From NCBI GenBank assembly GCA_018241685.1, contig JAFEDJ010000036.1, positions 1 through 64,000 of the forward strand: 64,000 bases of DNA. The letters are read 5' to 3'. Below, in pieces: positions 18,717 through 27,670 of this stretch (positions within the stretch are counted from its first letter, which is position 1; each line of letters opens with the position of its first letter). The notes under the pieces were generated by a model. The model was given only the letters and a program-made list of their open reading frames with translations, was not told the DNA's origin and searched no databases. Source of the DNA: Pseudomonadota bacterium. GTDB lineage: Bacteria > Pseudomonadota > Gammaproteobacteria > Burkholderiales > Rhodocyclaceae. A program made the translations under genes and the position numbers.

Positions 18717-19256
18717 TTAGCCATCAGCCCGCTGTTTGACCAGAGCGAGTTCGGCGCTGACGAAATCGTCGCAGGCCTCTACCAGACGAGCACAGGACTC
18801 GCACGAGCTCTTCAGATTGCCGCGCACGGCCTTGACCAAGCGGGCAACATGGCGGGTCACGAAATCGTGCTGGGCTAGCTGCACCGAAGCCAGATCCTTG
18901 GGTCGGTCGGCAAGCTGGCTTTCCAGATGGGTCAGGAAATGCATGAACTCGAGTTCGACGCTGAGGTGATCCGGCATCTCGGCGCCCTCTTCGCGTTCCA
19001 GGCCGAAGAAGGTGTAAAAGCGCATCAGTTCCTCGAACAGCGCGCTGGCATCCTCCTCAATATGCGCCGCTTCGCGTAGGGAGCAGGCCCCTTCGCAGAT
19101 ACCCGGGTCGAAGGCATCGTTGTATTCGGGGCCGCTGATCCGGAAGGGGCCGGTCGTCGCTCCGGCATAGGTAAAGGCCTCGGCCAGGGCGCGGTAGGCG
19201 GCGCTGCGCTCGGCCGGATTGGCCAGATCGACGCCCAGGGCATCGGCGGCGATCAT
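18717..19256 (-). CDS. TorD/DmsD/NarJ-type molybdoenzyme maturation chaperone
   Basis: 179 residues, soluble. N-terminal AERSAAYRALAEAFTYAG and the signature PDHLSVELEFMHFL (about residues 98-111) identify the TorD-like family, which binds the Tat leader and supports cofactor insertion into the catalytic subunit. It overlaps the alpha-subunit stop by 4 bp (ATGA), as expected for a dedicated chaperone, and corresponds to the delta gene of ethylbenzene and dimethylsulfide dehydrogenase operons. Four cysteines occur (CEGAC, CESC), possibly structural. Confidence 0.88.
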   Translation of the reverse strand: MIAADALGVDLANPAERSAAYRALAEAFTYAGATTGPFRISGPEYNDAFDPGICEGACSLREAAHIEEDASALFEELMRFYTFFGLEREEGAEMPDHLSVELEFMHFLTHLESQLADRPKDLASVQLAQHDFVTRHVARLVKAVRGNLKSSCESCARLVEACDDFVSAELALVKQRADG

Positions 19257-22150
19257 GCCTGCTTCCTCTCTTCGATTCGCTCGATCTCGATCCGCGTATC
19301 GCGGTCGAACACCGAGTTCATGCCTTGTAGGATCCCGGCCGTCAGGTGCGGATGTCCGCCGGACAACTCAACCGGATTGAGCGGCGTCGGAGAGACCGAA
19401 TTCATGTCGCCCTTGCCGCTGAACTGGTAATGCTCCCAGGCGTGGTACATCAGCGTCTGGCCGGGGCGCATGCTCGGCGATACCTTGACGCGGCATTGGA
19501 AGGAACCGACATCGTTGAACGCCCGCACCATGTCGCCCTCGTTGATGCCCCGCTTTTCCGCATCGGTAATGGAAATCAGCATGTAAGGCTCGGGGCGGTC
19601 CAGGCGCATCATCAGCGGACTGTCGCGCCAGGTCGAGTGGATGCTCTGCCGCGTCTTGCCGCCGGTCATCACCAGAGGATAGTTGCCGCCCATCATCGGT
19701 GGCGCCTTGAAGCGCGGCAGCAGTTCGTCGAGCTCGTCGTACAGCGGATGGTCGATATAGAACTGGATGCGGCGGGAGGCGGTCGGGTACGGCACCTTGT
19801 CGCGCACGTGGTATTGCAGCGGAACGATGGTGTCGTGCTCGGGGAAATCGCACATGTTGCCGATGGAGCCCGGATCTTCCGGCAAGTGTTCGAAGCGGGC
19901 GAAGCCTTTCTTCTTGACCTCTTCCCAGCTCATTTTCTTGTGGCTGCTGCTAAGGTCGTAGATGACCTTGGCCACCTTGTCCTCGTCCCCTTCCTTGAAC
20001 TGTCCCTGCATGGTCAGATCGTCGTAGAGGGTATTGAGCTTGACGTCCAGGCCCTCGGGGCTCTTGGCCCCGGTGATGCCGCGGGCCAATGCCCGCTCCT
20101 GGATGTGCTTGGCGAGCAGCACGATGATGTCCCAGTCGCACTTAGACTCGCCGAGCGGCGGCGTCGCCTGGTCGCTGGTCGTCAGGTAGGGCGACAGCGG
20201 CGTCACCCATTTGAGGTTGGTATGCTCGTACCAAGGCGCCGCCGGCAGGACGAGGTCAGCGTGGCGGGCGGTCGAATTGATCCGCCAGTCCATGACGACA
20301 ATCTTCTTGAGCTTGGGCCACAGGACTTCGAGCAGCTTCTCGCTGCCGCGCGCCCGCCGCAGCGGGTTGCTGACCATCGAGATCATAATCCGCGGATCGC
20401 GCCCCGGGGCCGGGGTCAGCGGCTGCCAATGCTTGCTCAAGGACTCGTCGACGTAGGACTCGATCGGGCGCTTGTAGCCCAGCCCCCATTTCTCGGCGTT
20501 CTCCGCCGAGGTCAGTTGCCCGGTGCCGCCGTGGATCGACCAGAACAGGGTCCCGGAGGTCCAGACCGGCGTGCGCAAAACACCGTTATTGGGGATGTAG
20601 AGCAGGCGCCCGAGGTCGGTGACGATCATTTCATGGGTGTCGCCGTTCGCCAGGCGCTGGTCGATCATCGGCTGCAGCTTGGCGAAGAACTGCGGCGCCT
20701 CCTGCAGTGACGGCGGCAACGCAAACTTGTCGCCGCCATCCATGGTCAGCAGCGGGAAACCGGCAAAGCCGGCGCCCTTGCGGCCCATGTTGCCGGTCAG
20801 GCTGAAGATCAGCGCCACGCTGCGCTCGGCTAGGTTGCCGTGGAAGTATTTGCACATCGAAGTCTGGGCGACGCTGGTGACGGCTTTGGCGCGCATGATC
20901 TCCTTGGCCAGGCGTTCGATCATCTTCGGTGAGACACCGCACATCTGCGAGGCATTTTCCGGCGTGTATTCGGCCAAGCGGTCACGCAGCAGCGAGAAGA
21001 CGCTGCGCACTTCGATTTCCTGGCCATCCTTGAGCCGGACGGTCCGACGCACGTCGAGTTCGGGATCCAGTTCTTCCAGCTTCAGCGAGCGGAAAGGAGC
21101 TGCGGCCAGGGTATTGCCATTCGCATCCCACAGCATGAAGTGATTGGCCTGGCCGTCGGCCTGGACATCCGACTGCTTCAGGAACATCCGCGTATCGCTG
21201 CGGATCAGTAGCGGCAGGTCGGTCTGCTCCTTGACGAAGGCCTTGTTCACCTTGTCGTCGCGGATGATCAGATGAGCCACCCCCAACGCCAGCGCCGCAT
21301 CCGTGCCCGGCTTCAGCGACAGCCAGAGATCGGCCTTGGTCGCTGACGGGTTGTAGTCGGGCGAGATGGAAATGATCTTCGCGCCGCGATACTTCGCCTC
21401 GATATAGAAGTGGGCCTGGGGGATTTGCGTGTAGATCGGGTTGCCGCCCCAGAACAGGATCAGGTCGGAATTGAAATAGTCGTCGGCGGAACGCTCGAAA
21501 ACGATCTTGCCGAAGGTTTCCAGTGTGCCGCGCCTGGAATCGCCGATCTCGCCGTCCATGTCCAGGCCGACCGACTGGGTTAGCAGGCTGAAACGGGTCT
21601 GGGCCGCCATCGACACGCCGAGGTCGATCCCAGGCCCGAGATCCCAGATCGTCCGGTCGGTCCCTTCATCGACGGTGACGTCGAGATAGGTATCGGCGAT
21701 CTCGTCGAGCGCCTCCTTCCAGGTCACGCGTTCCCACTTGCCGCCGCCGCGCGGGCCGACGCGCCGCAAGGGATGTGTGATCCGCGTCGGATCGTACATG
21801 CGCTGGCTGAAGCAGCCGCCCTTGTTGCAGCCACGCGGGTTGTAGTCGGGCAGTTCGGGATTGACCTGTTCGTATTCCGCCGCTTGCTCCTCGCGATAGA
21901 CCAAGCCGTCCTTGACGTAAACGTCCCAGGAACAATGGGCCTGGTACCAGCAGTTCAGGTGGTGGGTCGAGCGGACGACCTTGTCCCAGGTCCATTGGGC
22001 GCGGTAAATGTCCTTCCATGTCGAATATTGCGGCACCGTTTTGCCGGTGGCGATCTCGGCGGCCTGGACGACGAAATTCGGCAATGCGAGGCCGCCCGCC
22101 GTGGCCACGGCCCCCTTCAGAAAGCTGCGACGATCGAGGTTGACACTCAC
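19253..22150 (-). CDS. molybdenum-dependent dehydrogenase/hydroxylase, catalytic alpha subunit (ethylbenzene/steroid-C25 dehydrogenase type)
   Basis: 965 residues, exported by Tat: DRRSFLKGA at residues 6-14. The [4Fe-4S] FS0 site reads H63-x3-C67-x5-C73-x34-C108; the His ligand and last spacing are those of NarG-type (type II) DMSO reductases. The candidate Mo ligand is D204 in GEIGDSRRGTLETFG. Other type II marks are FWGGNPIYTQIPQAHFY and, near the end, MTGGKTRQSIHSTWRDSPLM. Ethylbenzene, p-cymene and steroid C25 dehydrogenases of this clade hydroxylate hydrocarbon carbons with water in the periplasm; nitrate reductase carries the same Asp ligand but has membrane partners not seen here. The beta gene overlaps it by 4 bp and the chaperone gene by 4 bp. 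Substrate cannot be read from sequence. Confidence 0.9.
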   Translation of the reverse strand: MSVNLDRRSFLKGAVATAGGLALPNFVVQAAEIATGKTVPQYSTWKDIYRAQWTWDKVVRSTHHLNCWYQAHCSWDVYVKDGLVYREEQAAEYEQVNPELPDYNPRGCNKGGCFSQRMYDPTRITHPLRRVGPRGGGKWERVTWKEALDEIADTYLDVTVDEGTDRTIWDLGPGIDLGVSMAAQTRFSLLTQSVGLDMDGEIGDSRRGTLETFGKIVFERSADDYFNSDLILFWGGNPIYTQIPQAHFYIEAKYRGAKIISISPDYNPSATKADLWLSLKPGTDAALALGVAHLIIRDDKVNKAFVKEQTDLPLLIRSDTRMFLKQSDVQADGQANHFMLWDANGNTLAAAPFRSLKLEELDPELDVRRTVRLKDGQEIEVRSVFSLLRDRLAEYTPENASQMCGVSPKMIERLAKEIMRAKAVTSVAQTSMCKYFHGNLAERSVALIFSLTGNMGRKGAGFAGFPLLTMDGGDKFALPPSLQEAPQFFAKLQPMIDQRLANGDTHEMIVTDLGRLLYIPNNGVLRTPVWTSGTLFWSIHGGTGQLTSAENAEKWGLGYKRPIESYVDESLSKHWQPLTPAPGRDPRIMISMVSNPLRRARGSEKLLEVLWPKLKKIVVMDWRINSTARHADLVLPAAPWYEHTNLKWVTPLSPYLTTSDQATPPLGESKCDWDIIVLLAKHIQERALARGITGAKSPEGLDVKLNTLYDDLTMQGQFKEGDEDKVAKVIYDLSSSHKKMSWEEVKKKGFARFEHLPEDPGSIGNMCDFPEHDTIVPLQYHVRDKVPYPTASRRIQFYIDHPLYDELDELLPRFKAPPMMGGNYPLVMTGGKTRQSIHSTWRDSPLMMRLDRPEPYMLISITDAEKRGINEGDMVRAFNDVGSFQCRVKVSPSMRPGQTLMYHAWEHYQFSGKGDMNSVSPTPLNPVELSGGHPHLTAGILQGMNSVFDRDTRIEIERIEERKQA

Positions 22151-23205
22151 GGACGCTCTCCTTTCTTGTAGAACTTGACCGGCGAGGCTTGGCCCATTTC
22201 ACGCCCGGCATCGCGCGGGTGCTTGGTGAAGGGGCCGAACAGATCCTGCCATTTGCGCGAAATCAACAGATCCATCAACTCCGAGGTTTCGCCATTGCGA
22301 ACGCGCTCGCGCTCGTCCTCGATTTTCTTCAGGACTTCTGGCACGCGCGGACCAAACAGGGAAATCAGGTAATCGACTGGGATACGCGACTCACCGGTCG
22401 CATCGCCGTTCTCGTCCAGCTTGGGCGGCGACAGCGGCGGCACATAGAAGACGTTCGGACGCGTCCCGTATTCGGAATGCAGGGGCAGCGCCACCTTGTA
22501 CTTGTGCACCAGCTTGAAGATCGGGCCGTTCTGGTCATCGAGATAACCGACGAAACGGATACGCCCCGGACACTGGCGCGAACAGGCGGTGGTCACGCCC
22601 TCGTCGATCCGCGGGAAGCAGAAGATGCACTTCTGGGAGACTTCCTCGACTTCGTTGTAGTAGATCTTCTTGTACGGGCAGGCTTCCTGGCAGAAGCGGT
22701 GGCCGCGGCACTTGTCGTGGTTGATCAGGACGATGCCGTCTTCCTCGCGCTTTTCGATGGCCTGGCGCGGGCAGGCCTCGAGACAGGCCGGATGGGTGCA
22801 GTGATTGCAGATGCGCGGTAAATAGAAATAGTAGCTGTTCGGGTATTCGCCGCCGCCGATGTCCTCGTCCCAGTTCGGGCCCTTGCCGGCGCGGCCGCCG
22901 TCGGCCATCAGGTGGGCATCCGGCTTGCCGCCGAAGGCGACCTCGTCGTGGTTAAAGTCCCAGGCCTTGCCGAACTCCTCGACGGTCGGCCGGTGGCCGC
23001 GTTGCGGAACGCCGTCCTTGAAGCCGCCGCCCATGCTCTCGTAGCCATGCGGCGTACCGGTCCCGGGCTGGGTATTCACGGTATTCCAGTACATGTGGGA
23101 CATGCCCTCGCGCTTGGTCCACAAGGTCTTGCAGGCGATGGTGCAGGTCTGGCAGCCCAGGCACTTGTTGAGGTCCATGACCATCGCGACTTGTCGTTTA
23201 CTCAT
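22147..23205 (-). CDS. iron-sulfur beta subunit of the molybdenum dehydrogenase
   Basis: 352 residues, the same length as EbdB of ethylbenzene dehydrogenase. Four cysteine groups: C15/C18/C21/C25, C133/C136/C141/C145, C166/C172/C176 and C193/C196/C208/C212. In the third group the second position is H169 (CRGHRFC); NarH has Trp there, which makes that cluster [3Fe-4S]. The count of 15 cysteines therefore predicts three [4Fe-4S] and one [3Fe-4S] clusters. No leader of its own, so it should be co-exported with the Tat-tagged alpha subunit. It passes electrons from molybdenum to the haem gamma subunit. Confidence 0.92.
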   Translation of the reverse strand: MSKRQVAMVMDLNKCLGCQTCTIACKTLWTKREGMSHMYWNTVNTQPGTGTPHGYESMGGGFKDGVPQRGHRPTVEEFGKAWDFNHDEVAFGGKPDAHLMADGGRAGKGPNWDEDIGGGEYPNSYYFYLPRICNHCTHPACLEACPRQAIEKREEDGIVLINHDKCRGHRFCQEACPYKKIYYNEVEEVSQKCIFCFPRIDEGVTTACSRQCPGRIRFVGYLDDQNGPIFKLVHKYKVALPLHSEYGTRPNVFYVPPLSPPKLDENGDATGESRIPVDYLISLFGPRVPEVLKKIEDERERVRNGETSELMDLLISRKWQDLFGPFTKHPRDAGREMGQASPVKFYKKGERP

Positions 23206-23214
23206 GCTCGCTCC

Positions 23215-23838
23215 TCAGGCGTCCAGAGCCAGTTCGGCCCAATCGATCGAAAAGGCCTTGATGCCGGCCCGCTCGTCGTTGGCTCCAAGCCAGACAGCGA
23301 AGCCGATCTGCGTTTTTTTGCCGGCGACCAGGGGTGCCAATTCCTGGCCGAAGCCGAGGGCACGGGTGATCACGACGCTCCAGGTATCGCCGGTAGCCTC
23401 GCCCTGGGCGCTGCTCTTGATCTTAGGTCCCGAGCGCGAACTGCCGATGCCGGTGGCGACGATGGACTGGGGCTTTTCCTTCTTGGCGGTCCAGCGCAGG
23501 TACTGGACGGGGGCCCCGTTGCCGCCCATCGTCATCAGTACGGGCTTGCCGCTAACCGGCAGCGCCACCGCTAGGGAATCGGGGAAATCCGTGCCGGCCG
23601 GCGACACGCCTTGCCAGGTGACCCGGATCGCCCAGCTTTCGCCGTCGTGCACACTCGCCACCCGCAGCGACTGGACGGCGCCGTAGGGGCGGCCCTCCCA
23701 AGATCTGCGGATATATTCGGTGGGCTGCATCGGCAGCGGGGTCGGCATCATGCGGATGTCCTCGCCGGCGACCTGTGCCCAGCCCTCGCCGCCCGGCGCC
23801 AGGTAATCGGCGATGTTTGCTACGCGTTGGCTCCTCAC
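23215..23838 (-). CDS. haem b-binding gamma subunit (ethylbenzene dehydrogenase-related)
   Basis: 207 residues from GTG 23838, chosen because AAGGAG lies six bases upstream; an ATG at 23877 would lie inside a predicted hairpin and operator. Soluble beta-sandwich-like sequence with DFPDSLAVALPV, PVLMTMGGNGAPVQYLRW, GDTWSVVITRAL and IGFAVWLGANDERAGIK, typical of the single-haem gamma subunit of type II DMSO-reductase-family dehydrogenases. The axial Met and Lys cannot be assigned surely. No Sec signal is seen, so co-transport with alpha is likely. It is the first gene of the operon, whereas known relatives place it after alpha and beta. Confidence 0.82.
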   Translation of the reverse strand: MRSQRVANIADYLAPGGEGWAQVAGEDIRMMPTPLPMQPTEYIRRSWEGRPYGAVQSLRVASVHDGESWAIRVTWQGVSPAGTDFPDSLAVALPVSGKPVLMTMGGNGAPVQYLRWTAKKEKPQSIVATGIGSSRSGPKIKSSAQGEATGDTWSVVITRALGFGQELAPLVAGKKTQIGFAVWLGANDERAGIKAFSIDWAELALDA

Positions 23839-23851
23839 CGTGTTCTCCTTA

Positions 23852-23876
23852 TGGTGTCGAATCTGATTTGACACCA
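23852..23876 (-). promoter_or_regulatory. inverted repeat in the leader of the molybdoenzyme operon
   Basis: Perfect 7-bp arms TGGTGTC / GACACCA with an 11-base spacer, placed between the predicted promoter and the AAGGAG of the gamma gene. It could be a second protein-binding site or a small hairpin in the 5' leader. Confidence 0.45.
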
Positions 23877-23878
23877 AT

Positions 23879-23906
23879 AATATACGCTAGCGTATCGATA
23901 TTGCAA
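23879..23906 (-). promoter_or_regulatory. predicted promoter with embedded palindromic operator
   Basis: On the minus strand TTGCAA (23906-23901) and TATATT (23884-23879) are spaced by 16 bp, a plausible sigma-70 promoter. The spacer and the -10 region contain the perfect 14-bp palindrome ATACGCTAGCGTAT (23882-23895). This is one of eight related sites in the window (consensus GTATGCTAGCGWAC). A repressor bound there would block RNA polymerase. Confidence 0.6.
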
Positions 23907-23983
23907 CATCGCTGAGAAACTCCCTTTTTCGACGCTCCCTTCCAGACTGCCTGGTGGCATATTTCACAACGGTCATCGAACGG

Positions 23984-24012
23984 AAAAAAAAAGCGAGCCG
24001 GGCCAGCTCGCT
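23984..24012 (-). terminator. rho-independent terminator after the Cache-protein gene
   Basis: On the minus strand: AGCGAGC stem, 7-base loop, GCTCGCT, then a run of T residues (A run at 23984-23992 on the plus strand). It separates the 24050-24925 gene from the molybdoenzyme operon. Confidence 0.88.
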
Positions 24013-24049
24013 GCTCTTTCCGTAGGTACGGGATCCCCCGCATGAGGGC

Positions 24050-24925
24050 TCAGGGCTGGTAATAGCCCACCCCGATCATGTAATCGCCGACGCGCTGCAG
24101 AAAGGTCCGCTTGCCTTCGATTTTGCCGGTGACCGGGTTGCGCCACTGGTAGTCGAAGGAGCCCTCGCCCTTACTGGTCACGATGTCGATCATCGGCCGC
24201 ATGATCGGTTTGCCGTTCGCGTCCAGCAGTTCGGAAACATTCCTGCCGACCAGCCGGGGCATGGCGCCGTGGGCATGCATCCGCAAATCCTTGAGGCCGA
24301 CGACGAAGACATAGCTATCGTCCTGGACGAAGCCGCCGTTGAGGTCGTTGAAACGCTGGAATGCCTGCGTGCCGCTGCGCTTTAACTCGTCGACCGCCCG
24401 CCACAGGAGTGCCTTGGCCTGCTCCGGCGTCGCCCGCGGCACGTAGTAGCCGACCGCGACAATCCGGTTGTCCACCGCTTGGTAATACGCCACCTTGCGC
24501 TCGACAATGCCGCGCTGGAGATTGAGCCAGCGATATTCGATCCGGCCGCTGCCCTTGCTTTTTGCCCTGTCGAGCATTTCCTGGAACAATTTCTTGCCGT
24601 CCGGATCCCGGTACTCCAGCATGTTGCGGCCGATGAAGTTGAACGATGCGCCTCCGCTGGCCAGCAGAACGCCATCGTTGCCGACGACATAGACGTAAAG
24701 GTCTCCGTCGGTGAATTCGCCGGCCCGACTGAAGGCAGCATAAGCCCGCTCGCCCTGCTCTTTCAGGTGGATCACCGCCCGCTCGAGCAGCGCCTTGGCC
24801 CGGACCGCATCGTCCGCCTGCTCGGCCCGGGGCTCGGGGCTGTCTGCTGCCGCGGCGAACGCCGGCGGCAGCGTGGCGAAGACAAATGTGGCGAGACACA
24901 ACAGAATCCTGGCTGTCTGGATCAT
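24050..24925 (-). CDS. periplasmic protein with two tandem Cache (sCache_2-like) domains
   Basis: 291 residues with a signal peptide (ILLCLATFVFATLPPAFAAAA). Two repeats of about 120 residues are evident: DLYVYVVGNDGVLLASGG with FNFIGRNMLEYRD, then DSYVFVVGLKDLRMHAHG with PRLVGRNVSELLD, each ending in a YYQAV/VAVGYYV or VGDYMIGVGYYQP strand. Cache domains bind small carboxylates and similar ligands. There is no membrane anchor or signalling domain after them, so it is a free periplasmic binding or co-sensor protein. It follows the beta-oxidation genes and has its own terminator. Confidence 0.82.
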   Translation of the reverse strand: MIQTARILLCLATFVFATLPPAFAAAADSPEPRAEQADDAVRAKALLERAVIHLKEQGERAYAAFSRAGEFTDGDLYVYVVGNDGVLLASGGASFNFIGRNMLEYRDPDGKKLFQEMLDRAKSKGSGRIEYRWLNLQRGIVERKVAYYQAVDNRIVAVGYYVPRATPEQAKALLWRAVDELKRSGTQAFQRFNDLNGGFVQDDSYVFVVGLKDLRMHAHGAMPRLVGRNVSELLDANGKPIMRPMIDIVTSKGEGSFDYQWRNPVTGKIEGKRTFLQRVGDYMIGVGYYQP

Positions 24926-25035
24926 GGAATCTCCTTACTTAATAATAATGCTTAAAATATGCGTGAATTCCATTTCATGAAATCGATCAGTGCCCCCCAG
25001 CGGCGCCGCAAGAAACCGTTCCCTCGGGCCGCCGC

Positions 25036-25491
25036 TCAGGCCGTATTCCGGCAACGCACCATGCCCGTCGTCTCAAGCTCGGCCACCGACTGGCCAAGCT
25101 GGTTCGTAATATCCCAATGCCAGCGAACCAGCCCGACCCCGGGACGGCTCTCCGAGCGCCGGGCCTCCAGCACCAAGGCATCGAGGCTCAGCGCGTCGCC
25201 CGGCCGCACCGGCTGCTTCCAGCGAACCTTATCCACGCCGGGAGAGCCGAGTCCGGCGGACTCCAGCAGGAAACCGTCGCAGATGAGGCGCATCGCCAGC
25301 GCGCAGACATGCCATCCGCTGGCAATCAGGGTGCCGAACCGGGAATGCCTGGCCAGTTCCTCGTCGATATGGAAATCCTGGGGATCGAACTTCCTGGCGA
25401 AATCGACGATTTCCTCGGCTCTGACCGCGACGGGACCGGCGTGCCGCTTGTCACCTACGGGGAAGTCTTCCCAGTAATATTTCAAAGTCAC
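25036..25491 (-). CDS. MaoC-like dehydratase / (R)-specific enoyl-CoA hydratase
   Basis: 151 residues, hot-dog fold. The hydratase-2 motif is seen as FDPQDFHIDEELARHSRFG followed by LIASGWHVCALAMRL, including the Asp-x4-His type pair. N-terminal YWEDFPVGDKR is typical of MaoC proteins. It lies 53 bp after the acetoacetyl-CoA synthetase gene on the same strand and would hydrate an enoyl-CoA in the pathway. Exact substrate unknown. Confidence 0.85.
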   Translation of the reverse strand: MTLKYYWEDFPVGDKRHAGPVAVRAEEIVDFARKFDPQDFHIDEELARHSRFGTLIASGWHVCALAMRLICDGFLLESAGLGSPGVDKVRWKQPVRPGDALSLDALVLEARRSESRPGVGLVRWHWDITNQLGQSVAELETTGMVRCRNTA

Positions 25492-25544
25492 GAGCGCTTC
25501 CTCAAATGGGTTGTTCGAACGGCATTCCGCCCCGGCAATCGGGG

Positions 25545-27536
25545 TCAGGTGGCGAGCTCCGGCCGGTTGCGGTACTGCTCCAGGGCTTCCGGATTGGCCA
25601 GCGCCTCGGTGTTCTTGACCGGTTCGCCATGGACTACCTGGCGAACCGCGATCTCGACGATTTTGCCGCTCTGCGTGCGCGGTATTTCGTTGACCTGGAC
25701 AATCCGCCCCGGCACGTGCCTGGGCGTGGTGTTTTCGCGAATGGCCTGGCGAATCTTGTCTTCCAGCGACTTGTCCAGCCGGATGCCATCGCGCAGTTTG
25801 ACGAACAGCACGACCCGCACGTCGCCCGGCGCCGTGGGCGGCCAGTTCTGGCCGATAACCACCGACTCTAAGACCTCGCCGACGCGGTCGACCTGGCGAT
25901 AGATTTCCGAGGTCCCTATGCGCACCCCGCCTGGGTTCAGCGTCGCGTCCGACCGCCCGTAGATGATGTAGCCGCCGTGCGCCGTGATCTCACAGTAGTC
26001 GCCATGGCACCAGATGCCTTCGAAGCGGGTGAAATAGGCGCTGTGGTACTTCTCGCCGGCCGGATCGTTCCAGAAATAAAGCGGCTGCGTCGGAAAGGGC
26101 CGGGTGCAGACCAGCTCGCCTTTCTGATGGCGGACCGGCCGACCGCTATCGTCATAGACGTCGACCGCCATGCCCAGCAGTTTGCTCTGGATTTCGCCCC
26201 GCCACAGCGGAGTAACCGGATTTCCGCCGACGAAGGCGCCGAGCAGGTCGGTGCCGCCGGAAATCGACGAGATATGGAGATCCTGCTTGAACGAGCCATA
26301 GACGTAGTCGTAGCCCTCGGCCAGCAACGGGCTGCCGGTCGAATAGATCACCTCGACCGACGAGAAATCATGCGTGGTGTTCGGCTTCAGGCCGGCCTTC
26401 TCGCAGGCCTCGATGAACTTGGCCGAGGTGCCGAAATGGGTGAAGCGCTCGGCCTGCATGTAGTCGAACAGGATGTTGTTGTTGGCCGCGAATGGGCTTC
26501 CGTCGTAGAGCATCAGCGCAGCCCCGGAAGCCAGGCCGGAAGCCAGCCAGTTCCACATGACCCAGCTGCAGGTCGCGAAGTAGAACAGGCGGCTGTTCGG
26601 ATTCATGCCTCCGTGCAGCTGGTGCTCCTTCAAATGCAGCATCAGCGCCCCACCTGCCCGATGCACGATGCACTTGGGCACGCCGGTCGTGCCCGACGAG
26701 AAAACGATGTACAGGGGGTGGTCGAAGGGCAGCTGGGCGAACTCGATCGACGTGGCACCGGTGAAAGGAGCGACGAAGTCGTCCAGCATGACCGCTCCGG
26801 GAATACCGTCGAGACTCCAGCTCGAGGCGATATAGGGGCAGACGACGACGTGTTTCAGCGACGGTAGCGCCGCCGCGATGTCGCGCACCTTGGACAGTGA
26901 CCCGTGCTCTTTGCCGTTGTAGACGTAGCCGTCGGCGACGAAGAGAACGACCGGCTCGATCTGCCCGAAGCGGTCGAGCACGCCCTGCGGGCCGAAATCG
27001 GGCGAGGCCGAACTGAAGATCGCGCCGATACTGGACGCGGCCAGCATGGCGACGATCGTCTCCGGCATGTTGGGCATGTAGGCGGCGACCCGGTCGCCCG
27101 GCTTGACGCCGCTGGCCCGCAACGCCGCCGCCAGGCGGGCCACGGCAAGATAGAGCTCGTCCCGGCTTAGGCGCCGCTTGACACGGTCCTCGCCCCAGAA
27201 AACGATGCCGTCGCCGGGGCCACGATGCTTCAGTAGGTTCTCGGCGAAATTCAGGCGGGCCTCGGGAAACCACTGGACCGACGCCATGGAGCCGCTTTCG
27301 ACCAGCACCCGCTCGCCGCGCGACTCGGCGACGACGCCGCAATAGTCCCAAAGCGACGGCCAGAATTCGTCGAGATGATCGACCGACCATCGATGCAGAT
27401 CGTCGTAGCTGTTGAACGAACGCTGCCAGCGTGCTTCGGCCGCCCGGCAAAAATCGGCCATTTTGCTGACGGCGACGCGCTCGGGGACCGGCAGCCAGGT
27501 CGCGTTGTCTGCGTCGAATCGGGTTGGGAGGGGCAT
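25545..27536 (-). CDS. acetoacetyl-CoA synthetase (acetoacetate-CoA ligase)
   Basis: 663 residues, the normal length. ATG 27536 has GGAG upstream and is followed by the family's N-terminus. AMP-binding motifs: YIVFSSGTTGVPKCIVH, then TCSWVMWNWLASGL typical of acetoacetyl-CoA synthetase, GRSDATLNPGGVRIGTSEIYR and the C-terminal catalytic lysine loop RTQSGKIVEIAV. The family activates acetoacetate or related beta-keto acids with ATP and CoA. Being within a catabolic operon, it may act on a pathway keto acid instead of acetoacetate (inference). Confidence 0.88.
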   Translation of the reverse strand: MPLPTRFDADNATWLPVPERVAVSKMADFCRAAEARWQRSFNSYDDLHRWSVDHLDEFWPSLWDYCGVVAESRGERVLVESGSMASVQWFPEARLNFAENLLKHRGPGDGIVFWGEDRVKRRLSRDELYLAVARLAAALRASGVKPGDRVAAYMPNMPETIVAMLAASSIGAIFSSASPDFGPQGVLDRFGQIEPVVLFVADGYVYNGKEHGSLSKVRDIAAALPSLKHVVVCPYIASSWSLDGIPGAVMLDDFVAPFTGATSIEFAQLPFDHPLYIVFSSGTTGVPKCIVHRAGGALMLHLKEHQLHGGMNPNSRLFYFATCSWVMWNWLASGLASGAALMLYDGSPFAANNNILFDYMQAERFTHFGTSAKFIEACEKAGLKPNTTHDFSSVEVIYSTGSPLLAEGYDYVYGSFKQDLHISSISGGTDLLGAFVGGNPVTPLWRGEIQSKLLGMAVDVYDDSGRPVRHQKGELVCTRPFPTQPLYFWNDPAGEKYHSAYFTRFEGIWCHGDYCEITAHGGYIIYGRSDATLNPGGVRIGTSEIYRQVDRVGEVLESVVIGQNWPPTAPGDVRVVLFVKLRDGIRLDKSLEDKIRQAIRENTTPRHVPGRIVQVNEIPRTQSGKIVEIAVRQVVHGEPVKNTEALANPEALEQYRNRPELAT

Positions 27537-27670
27537 GACACGTCTCCACGGAATGGTTTGGGATAACGGGCGCGGCCGGACGAGCCGCCCACGCGCCGAA
27601 AACGGCGGATTCAAAAGCCATGCGCCGGATCGGGCATAGCGTGCGGCCGGATGCTGCCCGGCCGGGGCGG

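Noticed and set aside
19253..22150. Alpha subunit considered as a respiratory nitrate reductase NarG
   Set aside because: It is about 280 residues shorter than NarG, has a Tat leader and a haem-gamma subunit without membrane anchor, and no narJI-type neighbours.
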